Shown here: positions 12,255 through 22,284 of the stretch, piece after piece
How the letters are laid out: every line of letters begins with the position of its first letter
How positions within the stretch are numbered: the first letter of the stretch is position 1
The notes under the pieces: model-generated
Database searches by the model: none
Told to the model about the DNA's origin: nothing
The model's input: the letters and a program-made list of their open reading frames with translations, nothing else
Made by a program: the position numbers and the translations under genes
Source: Micromussa lordhowensis
Lineage: Eukaryota; Cnidaria; Anthozoa; Scleractinia; Lobophylliidae
Direction: 5' to 3'
Assembly (NCBI GenBank): GCA_964020085.1
Contig: OZ026595.1
Coordinates: 257,501 to 321,500, forward strand
Length of the DNA stretch: 64,000 nucleotides

Positions 12255-15200
12255 TCAACATCTGATAGCTGTGCCGACTGACATGAATACTCCAAACGTT
12301 CCCCCTCCTTGAAGCATAATCTTGCCAATACTAGTAACTAATTCCCTTCCTCTTAGTCCATATCTGTAAAAAAGAAAAACAACATCAGTTTAAGTGTGAA
12401 ACTGTTTACAAAGAAAATAAGTGAGGCAGAAGTGTCCTTCAATCTTAAGTGTGTGTATTGTTTGCCGAGTCACAACTCACAAGGCTCCTCCTAACTGTCA
12501 GGATGGACAAGCCACACAGCACTTCAAAATATGCCAGGATGCTTATTGGTTCTTCTAAAGTTGAAATTATACTGCAGTCTACTAGACAGAATAGCTGATT
12601 TGCACCCTTAGATTTGCATATGCTCAATGCATTTGTAGGATTTGGGCTAGGCTGCATAGCAAGTAATTCCATGCTAGCCAAGCAAAAGAGCTTTTTCACA
12701 TTTGAGCCACGCAAAAAGTGGGGCAAGGGTAAAAAGGTCAAAGAAGTAGGGTGACCCCTCCTTGAACCTTTCTGCTCTTGCCCCATTTTTTGTGCCATCT
12801 GAATTGGAAAAAGCTCTTTTGTGCAGCCCAATTTTGTTTGGCTCATAGGGGAATGGTTTCTATGCAGGCCACATTTGGGCAGGACAACTAAATCCACCAT
12901 GAATCTCTCCAAATCCAGGATTTAGCCCATACTCTGCTCTGTCATACTCTGCTTAGGAGGGTAAGCTACTCTGTTCGGACATTCTTTAAAGTGCACCTAA
13001 CCCCAAAATATTTTTTTCGCTCAAATAAATCTTTGCACCTGTTCGAAATGCAGTGCACCTTTTGAAACTAAATCTTTACTTTTTTATAGGCCGTAATAGT
13101 TACGAAATCTAGCCATCATCTGTTACACAACCGAGCTAGTAAGGGGCACGGGTCTATTCCTGGGTTGATGTCACAGACTAATTTCCATCGTATTAAGTCT
13201 TTGTAAACGTGCATGCAAAGAAGTTTATGACATCAACCCAGGAATAAACCCATTCCCCTTACTTGCTCGGTCGTGGAACAGACGATGGCCAGATTTCTCA
13301 ACTTTTACCGCCTGTAAAAAGTCAAGATTAGGGCTAGAAAAGGGCAAAAAGGTGCAATGCGTTTCAAACAGGTGCAAAGAGTTATTTAAGCGAAAAAAAT
13401 ATTTTGGGGTTAGGTGCACTTTAACCCATGACACCCATCATGGGTTTTGATGTTACACAACTCTCCCCCAAAGAAACAGCTGCTCACATCTGAACCACAT
13501 TCTTTTCCTTTGGTGTTTGGGGTTTGCACTCTGTTGAACAGACCAATCACATAACAGCAAAGTGTGAATGACATAACCTTTTCCGTGCAAAGGATATAGC
13601 ATGCAGTGTGAACAATGAGGGATTTCTGGCTTTTGTTTCACGCTGTGTGCTGCTGAAAAATAGGTTGTGTTCACAGGCTATGATAATGATGGATGACAAA
13701 AAAATTTGTGAATGAAAGCCCCAAGTGCTTCACATGCTCATCGCTGTGCTCAGCTAATGAGAGAATATATATGCTATCGACTACTAATCCTTATCGGGCC
13801 CATGAGGACTCTTGAGGCCGGCCAGAAGATTGTGCCATCCATCCCGGTCTGCCGCCGATGCGGCAGCAAGCCCCCATGAATGCCATCCCAGCTGGTTTCT
13901 TTCTTTCTTGGCAGTTCTTCTCCACATTTCTCTCGGCCGACCTCGTCTCCTTTTTCCTTCAGGAGCCCATGTTAGTGCAGTCCGCGAGATGTTGTTAGGA
14001 CTAGTCCTCAATATGTGCCCTATCCATCACCATCTTCTCACTCGTATAAGGGCTGATACCGGTGTACTCCCTTTTGCTTTGTAAAGCTCTTCATTGCTAA
14101 GATGGTAAGGCCAAAATCTCCTCAGCACTCTCCTCAGGCATGTGCGGTGAAACACATCTACTTTGTTAAGATCAGTTGTTATTACTCTCCACATTTCAGC
14201 TCCATACAGTAGCACAGACAGCACGTTTGAGTTCAGGATGCGCAGCTTGGTCTTCTGGCTGAATCTGCCTGACCTCCAGATGTTCTGAAGGCTGGTGAAT
14301 GCAATTCTAGCCAGTGCTAGTCGCCTCTTGATGTCAGCTTCTGTGCCACCAAGTTTGTCAAGTACTGAACCTAGGTACACAAAGGATTCCACATCTTCCA
14401 CCTCCTCTCCTTCTATCCTTATGTAGTCAGTGCATCTGTGGTTTATCCTAAGTGTCTTTGTTTTGCGCGGGTTGATCTTAAGCCCAACAATGCCGGCGGT
14501 GGCTACTAGTCTATCAGTCTTCTCCTGGAGATCAGCAAATCTACTTGAGATCAGAGCAACATCATCAGCATAATCCAGGTCTTCTAGAACTGTTGTAAAA
14601 TTCCATCTCAAGCCACGTCTTCTGTTGTTTGTGTGCCGCATGACCCAGTCCATGATCAAAACAAAGATGAAGCCAGACATCGGGCACCCCTGTCGCACAC
14701 CGCTCTTCACTTCAAACCAGCTAGAAAACTTCCGCACTCTGTAACACAGCTTGAGCTCTGATGGTATAGTGCCTTGAAAGTCCTTATATGGTATCGACAC
14801 AAAAGAGTGAATTGTTTGTCTGCAAGACATTGCATTATAAGCGGCGTTTGAAGTTTCAGCAAGCTACTGAGAAATTAGTGAAAAACTAATACAGTGAAAC
14901 CCTGTCCTACGACCACCCTTTAAATATGGCCACCTTGTTTTTATGGACACTTTTTTCTGGCCTGAACATAAGCTCAGTCAGTCACTTTCTTATTTAAAGA
15001 ACCCTTTCAATACGGCCAGACTTTTCTTTCCCAATGGTGACTGAACTAATGGGCTTCCACTGCAATAAGAAGAAATTCAGACACCTTTCAAGCCTGGCCA
15101 AGGTCTACAAATTGAAATCAGGAGGAATGAAGAGGCATTCAGAATGTGCTGCCAACAAATCGAGCAAAGCAACTTGATTTCCCGGTTTCTTCATTAGGCA

Positions 15201-15944
15201 TGTAATGATTTTCAAAAGATATCTTCCTTCTCAATGCTAAGTTTTCGAATTGCAAGTTCTAATAAGCATTGAGCTAAAAAATTTTGAACTTTGAAGACGC
15301 CACATAAAAAGCTCCTTCAAGTGTCTATGGTGTTTGTTGGTGGGCCTAAACAAAAGCCAGAAATCCGTTGTGACATCTCCTGCAATGGGAGGCAAAGATA
15401 AAAACAATCGAGCAAATTTGGTGTGAAACGTTCTTGCAAATAAAACAGAAGCTGTGATTGGCTAATTTCTTTGGGAGAGTGCTACACAACATCCCAAAAA
15501 ACGCCTGCGGAGAAGACTATCATCGTGAGTGAGTATCATTGATGGGCCCTTGATGTTACAAGTGAAATTGTCTGTTGTTTATACAATTCACCCCAAGTAA
15601 GAGGCTAAACACCATTTGAAACAGTACATTTAGTCTGCACCATGCACCTTCCCTGACCTCCCTCCCTCCCATCCCTAAACCCTGGTATGTTAACTAAAAA
15701 CTGTCATTAAATAAAAAGTGGTTCCTTTCCAGTATAAATTCAGCCATCACTCGACTAAAATTCCCAAACACTCTTCACTTTTTTGACACGAACCAAACAA
15801 TCTTTGGAAATGATCAACGTGATCTTACTTGAAAGCAGAATAGGTTCCAAACAACGCGGCAGAACTCATTCCAACGGCAAATCCAATCATGAAGCCCACC
15901 TTTACTCGGTCAAAACAGCTTGGCTGAGGTGCTCGCTGCATCAT
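12255..15944 (-). CDS. ROMO1: ROMO1, reactive oxygen species modulator 1
   Basis: Two exons: 15944-15829 (116 bases, donor A|GTAAGA) and 12363-12255 (109 bases, acceptor TTTTTTACAG). They join in phase 2 to give 74 residues and a TGA stop. The protein starts [18 protein letters not shown], then a Gly/Ala/Met-rich membrane helix ([17 protein letters not shown]), then exon 2 with [18 protein letters not shown] and [25 protein letters not shown], the Gly-rich helix, LRGREL and GGGTFG are signatures of ROMO1 (79 aa in human), a small inner mitochondrial membrane protein tied to ROS production and OPA1-dependent cristae structure. The second of two adjacent ATGs could also be used. The 3.5 kb intron contains a LINE fragment, a TTAA MITE and a pogo-like MITE. 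The gene is divergent from DUSP11, 280 bp away. Confidence 0.93.
12986..13424. mobile_element. Palindromic MITE flanked by TTAA
   Basis: TTAA at 12986 and at 13421 bracket a nearly self-complementary 430 bp unit. The ends are AGTGCACCTAACCCC and its reverse complement, and the inner arms also pair (for example CCTGGGTTGATGTCA near 13160 with TGACATCAACCCAGG near 13230). It sits in the ROMO1 intron, has no coding capacity, and its TTAA target is typical of piggyBac-type mobilisation. Confidence 0.75.
13784..14830 (-). pseudogene. Non-LTR retrotransposon (LINE) reverse transcriptase fragment, 5'-truncated
   Basis: Minus-strand frame with reverse-transcriptase motifs: [18 protein letters not shown] (RT block 4 region), [14 protein letters not shown] (catalytic YADD box), [15 protein letters not shown], then [10 protein letters not shown] and a thumb/C-terminal part. 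An in-frame TGA at 14027-14029 replaces what is usually Arg between RRW and WIGH. The same frame then continues with [16 protein letters not shown] and a Lys/Arg-rich [10 protein letters not shown] motif to 13784, typical of the C terminus of this coral-type LINE. The upstream endonuclease and the first RT blocks are missing. It lies in the ROMO1 intron on the same strand. Clade (RTE/L2/CR1-like) was not resolved. Confidence 0.85.
14892..15062. mobile_element. Short pogo-like MITE
   Basis: Begins TA|CAGTGAAACCCTGTCC and ends GGGCTTCCACTG, an imperfect inverted match, with ACGACCACC and AATACGGCCAG motifs inside that are typical of pogo-derived MITEs. The right TA is not preserved. It lies in the ROMO1 intron. 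Confidence 0.5.
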
Positions 15945-16224
15945 TACCCTTTTGTTTAATTGCTGTACTCAGTGTAAACTCCAAAGATCCTGAAAATTAC
16001 GTTTTCCAGACACATACATGTAAAGTGGCACGAGAAGAGGTTTGTCCGAGTCATCAAGGGAAATTGGAATCTAGTCTCTTGTCCGCATGAGCTAAACTCA
16101 AGACGCCGCTGGTTCTTTTTATCGCGGGCCTATATGCTCAATGTTTCGCTTTTCGCCGGCCCTTCCGGGATTGAAGCGTGTGGAAGGAATTTTAGTGCTA
16201 AAGTTGGTTGATCATTCTAGTAAA
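15945..16224. promoter_or_regulatory. Bidirectional ROMO1-DUSP11 promoter region
   Basis: Only 280 bp separates the two divergent start codons. The stretch is richer in GC and CpG than its surroundings and carries CGCGGGCC and CCCTTCCGGGA; the latter contains an ETS/GABP-type CTTCCGG core. A shared promoter for two housekeeping genes is inferred from spacing and composition. No TATA box is obvious. Confidence 0.6.
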
Positions 16225-19200
16225 ATGACCACAGAGGTAGTTATCGACAAAAGGATACCTGATAAGTAAGTGGATTCTTTGTGTCTGTGTGAACTGGAAA
16301 GATCTCTGACTCTCTTTCGATCTTGAGAACACTTACGTTATAGCTGACGGCGCAATGTTACGTACCGCTTTTATTTACCATGTGTATTCCACACTATACA
16401 TCTATTCAAAAATTCTCTTTTGTCTACAGAAGTTGGCATTCCTTATAGTAGTATTGACCGAGTAGATTTCTTTGGTTTAAAATTGTTCTCTTTTGTCTCC
16501 AATTCATCGCTGCGTTCTAAATCAAATGAAAAGGAAACTGAAAGTGGCAATGGTTTTCTCTATCTCCAGAATGTTCACAACCTCAGTCGTTGTTTATAAC
16601 AATTAGACAAAATTCTGAGTATCACAGACACTGTTCGCGATGTCAGTATTTCTTTCAGTGATATAAACTATCAAGATCTGAGACCATCTGCATACCAGTC
16701 AGATTCCTCAGTACTTGGTCAAAGGACACTTGCGGAGCTAGGTCATGATAGGGCATTTGAACTCAGTCATGGCCTAGCTAGCTTCAAAGATCTCCAGAGT
16801 GGCACAGCAGCTAAACTACAGAATACAGGGCCACTTCTAAAGAAGTATTACACAAGCGACTCTGTGGCTTGGTGGCTCAGTAGTTGTTCACAAAACAATG
16901 AAACCAACTGGCAAGCCGTCAAGCCGCTGAGCCACTAAAAAATATACCTTACTTGTTCTTAAAACACTGAAACCGACTGGCCAGCTGCCGAGCCTCTAAA
17001 AGATATACATGTATCTTGTTCTTTAAACCTCTTTAAATGCTAAGAAAAACTACCCAGCCATCAACCTTTCTTGTTCTTTAAACACTCAAACCAACTGGCG
17101 AGCCACTGAGCCACTAAAACATATGCCTTACTCATTCTTTAAACACTAAACCGTTGAGCCACCAAGCCTCTCCAAGTTTCAAAGATGGTGCTTACCCGAT
17201 CAAAATGCACCAAAACCCTTAAATATGCCTGCATTGCTGGCTATGACCAACCTTTGGCTTCAAAGACGGAATGCCACCTCCACCAAATCATTTGATGGTA
17301 ACTAATTTATTGCATTGTTGCTATGTTTAATACTTTAGATGGAGAAACTACAAATCTTGTGGAACTCCTATAAGAGGCGAGAGGATCATTGCTTTTAAGA
17401 CACCACTATCGCATGTAAGACAGATAATATGTTCATCATTAAAGTAATACACTAAGGCTTTACATAAGTATAAAGAAAAGACTGATTTTCGTGTGGCTTG
17501 TAAAACTTATTGAAGTTATGTTTGTATATTGCAGCGATATGATAATGAAAGTGATCGTGACAATGGAATAAAACCACATGAAAGGTTGGTATACTTCTTA
17601 AGTCAGCCAGACATAACTTGGTTATTATACATCAGACTCCCTATGAAAACTCTGATTGGTCGAGAGCATTCAATCAATTCACAATAGCTTGTGAACTTGA
17701 CATGATAAATGCAATATCTGCTGCAGATATTGCATTTATCATGTCAAGTTCAACGTCTGCCTTGTTAATACGCCCCTTGGAGTGTTCTCCTCAGAAACAA
17801 AATGGCTGAACGCTTCGCTTCTGTTTCTGAGTATGAATTATGTGAAAAATGTATATTAAAACAATTATTATTGAATTTGGTTTTTGCATGATATCCTGAA
17901 TTATCAAAACCGCGTGTCTGTGTTATCGGCTTCGGCAGATAACACAGACCTCGGTTTTGATAATTTATGATATCGTGCTCATTCCTCATCGTTTAGTAAC
18001 AACATTAATAGTGGGAGGATTTTTGAAGTAGTAGATCAAACATGAAAGACTATGTGTGACTACATTTCCAAACAATAAGAATAGAGTTGAAATACGAGGC
18101 ACAGTGGATTATTTTTGACAAACTTTGAGGTGCTTGGAAATGTGGTGAAACACTGTCTTGAGTGTTTGGTATTTCTTCTCAGTAAAACTAAAACGAAGGT
18201 GAAAACAGGAAAGTGAAATCATAAAAATCTGTTGGTTAAGCTCAGATCTCCAGACACTGTCACAATCATGATTTCCTTTTTTTAAAGTTGATGTATTATT
18301 AATCTAAAAAGTTGTGAATACTATTTCTCAAACTCATTAATAATTCGTCAAGTAAAAACAAAGGAAATCACAACTGTGAAGGAGGTTTGGATACCCGGTC
18401 TTGATTAGCATAGATTTTGACAGTTTTACTTCTCTGTCTTCTCCGTAGTTTTTGTTTCAATGGAGAAGAAATATCAAACACTCGAGACAGTGTTTCATTG
18501 GCTATCCAAACACCTTGAATTTTGCCAAAAACATTCTGCTGCGCTTTGTACTTTCAACTCTCTTCTCTGTGTTTCAATGTCCTGTTGAAACACTGTCTGT
18601 CGTGTTTGATATAATATGTAACTTCAAGGCTTGAAATTCAATGGTAACTAATAATTTAAAATTACTAGCTGCCTGAATTTATAGATGGTACTGATTATCT
18701 TTGTTACTTATTTTGTTTTTCAGATTTACACCAATGGATCTACTGAATCATTTTAAGCAGAACAACATAAAACTTGGAATGGTAGTAGACTTTACCAATA
18801 CCAACAGATATTATGATGGCAGGGTACGTAAGATCATAGAGAAATATTAGGATGGATATTTTGAGCTTGTGCTCATCAACAGTCATTGCAACATGTTGCT
18901 AATGGCAACACCCTCATCAAGAACTGTAACATCAGATGATTCTACCAATGCAAAAGCTATCATGGTTATTGCCAAAGAGCCAGCCGAGCGAAGACGCAAG
19001 GCTAGCGAGGCGGCAGCATTATAGAACCGTGTGAGAGTATTGTATAGGCGGAAAAAATCTCGAGTGATCGAGAGAAATGTTTGTAAGGTAACATTCCTGT
19101 TGTAAGGCAAGATTCCTGAGATTCCAATGACGTAGTGGAAAAGACATGAAACGGGCCAATCGTAGCACGCAGAGATTGTGACGTCAAGGCCGCATAGCTC

Positions 19201-22200
19201 TGAGCGTCGATGCTCACCAGCTTTGACATTATCGAGTGGAGTTGAAATCAAGTTTGAGGACATTTGGCGGCGAATTTTTTTACCCGGCGAAGAATTAGCA
19301 ATTAGAGGCAGAGTGGCTATAATGTTCAAATTGAAGTCAGCTTTTGTAACCACGGGACGCGACACTCACAGCGATAAACTGGAAAAGATAAATATCTCGA
19401 CCTTTCTGACTGTTGACGCCTATGAACATTGCGAGATCATAAGAGATTTTAGGTGATAAGATGGAGTTTAATTTTTTTTTTATTGGTTTCCCGGGGTCTG
19501 AGTTTTTATGACACCCAACGCAGATCCTGAAAACTCAGACCCCTGGAAATAAGTAAAGAAAAAAAAAGGTTTAAACTCGTCTCAATCTTATCACAGTGTT
19601 TAAGGGTAACACAATGTTCAAAGGCAACAGCCAGATATTTATCTTCTTCGGTTTATCGATGTCACGTCTGGTGGATACAAAACTGACTTTAATTTGAACA
19701 ACATTATAGCGACTCTGTGTCTTTTATTTCTTCGGTAAAAAATTCGCCAGCAAATGCCGTCAAAATATCGGCTGTTATTTTAAACCTTGCAAGCGATAAA
19801 CCGGACAGCGATAAACCGGAGAAGATAAATATCTCGCTTCTTTCTGGCTGCTGCCTATGAACATTGCGTGACCATAAAACAAAACGTGATACGAGCAGGG
19901 AGACGAGTTTACAATATAGATATTTTCTTAAAAAAATAATTCGAGGGGCCTTAGGTTTGCGTGACACCCTAATTTTTACCTGCTTTTGTAAGGTTTATTT
20001 GTTTTTATTTCCAATTCTAAGTGAGTGTACTTTAGTTAAGTGACATTGTCAGTGGTATATTCATCGAGCTAGCAAGCTCATCAATCGCCCAGCGAGCCAA
20101 AAGAGTACTCGGCCACCGTGCCAAACTCGGCCAGTGTGCCAAAGCTAGACAAGGCAGCAGACATCAAGCAATCAAAGAACTAGACTGAATTAAATCAAAC
20201 CAAAGCTAAAACAAATGACAACTGTAACAAACTATCGGCCAGAGACCCACACCACACGAGAATAAACTCAACATCGGCTAGTGAGCCAACTTTGTCACCG
20301 CAGCAGAAAGCGATCAAAGAAATATTTACATCACAATTCAAGACATTTGACGTGAATACTTGACTACAAAAAAGTGACGTGCACAAAGCATGACCCTGTT
20401 TTCAGCTCCAAATTAGTATTTGTTTTGAATGGTTGCTCGTTGGCACTTGACAAGAGCTACATCTAGTAATAATATACATTGTCCGATCAAAATAGTTGTT
20501 TAGTAACAGGGCATAAACAAACATTTTTATTCCCCTAGGAGCTCATCAATCATGGGATACTTTATCGTAAGATAAAATGTGTTGGAAAAGAAATACCAGA
20601 TGAGGGTGTTGTGTCAAGGTAACCTTTCTTAAGTATTGTCTTTCAAAGTAATTCATGTGTTAGCTTCTTGGTTGGTGAAAGTTGGTGAAACTTGGTGAAA
20701 TTGTGGCAAAGTACTGAGATATCTGTGACACAATATTCTGATGTAAGTAACAAGGATAGTACTGTTTTGTTTTTTCTTTTTAAGGTTTAAGATTGAGGCC
20801 CTCACATTTTTGGACAAGAATTCCACATCAGGTAGAAATACAAAATGCAATTACAGAGCTTTACATAAGCATTATTCTTAAGGTATTTCTTCTATTGTGA
20901 ATCACAACTATCATGTTTGCAGTTTTAAAAAAATTGCCCCCCCCCCCCCCAACGTGGGTTGTCATGGGTCTCCGTCTCCTATGAGTGCTGTACCAGGGCA
21001 GCCACTTTCTTGCTGAAAGCTCTGCAATTAAGATGATCTTCATTTTCTTCTCATTTCAAAGTTCAGTGATTTCTTTTCAGATACTGTTATTGGTGTCCAT
21101 TGTACTCATGGTCTGAACAGAGCAGGTTATGTTGTTTGCAGGTAAAATGAAAGATTTATGTATATCATATGATTTGTTAGTAAACAGTTACATGGCAGAG
21201 AAAGACATTTAAATTCTACACATGTGAATAAATTTTCTTTGTAATGCTAGGTATCTGATAGAATGCAGAGGGTATACGCCAGAAAGGGCCATTGAAGGTG
21301 AGAAAAACTCCTTAACTTTATAGCATAGATTTGATTTCGCACTTGCTAGATGATGGGCAATTGAAACAAAAATACAAATTGATAGTTATTATATTTAGTT
21401 ATAAAAGAGGTAACACCAGGAAAACCAAATCAAATTAAACGATCTATTTACATGCACGATTTCTGAGTTGCTTGCTTGGAATAACTACTGTACGTGAAAT
21501 AACGTACTTGAAACAATTTGAATTTTCTTTTCCAGCATTCAACCAGGCCCGAGGACATGGTATGGAGCGTGAGAATTACTTAGAGGATCTTCAGAAGAAG
21601 ACGCCGAAAACGTGAGTAGACTTGTTAATTCACTGTAGTTTGCAATGGGTTAGATCACGTTGTCTTAAGTGTCACACTACGCTACGTTTGGTGTCACGCC
21701 AAGCGATCCATTAAGATCACAGATCATTTTACCTATACCTCAGCCAATGTCATCTACTGTATAACTTGCACTCTTTGCAAAAGTTATATATCGGCGAAAC
21801 AGGTAGAGGACTAGGCGACGGTTTCCGAGAACACCTTCGCGACGTAGAGAAAGACGATAAATACGCTTCTAAACCGGTTGCTAGAAACTTTAATCTGCCG
21901 AATCGTTCTAAGCAACATATGGCAGTCTGCGGCCTCTCCCTACATCAAGGAAGCACAGAAAGCCGCAAAACTCTTGAACAAAGATTTCTTTTTCAAATCG
22001 GCACTCTTTATCCTCACGGTATCAATGAACGCTTTTCATTCAACTAATTCATTCTGTTGTTTTTCACGTTGTCAGGCACCAACCAATAGCGTAGCTCCAT
22101 ATTTCTGTATATAAACCACACACAACCCACAATTCCTTGATTCGCTCCGACGAAGGGCTAACGCTCGAAACGTCAGCTTCCGAATCTCTTTACGGTGGAA

Positions 22201-22247
22201 AATTCACATTATCAACCCAGTTGATAATACCAAATTATCTTGTAATA

Positions 22248-22284
<37 letters not shown>

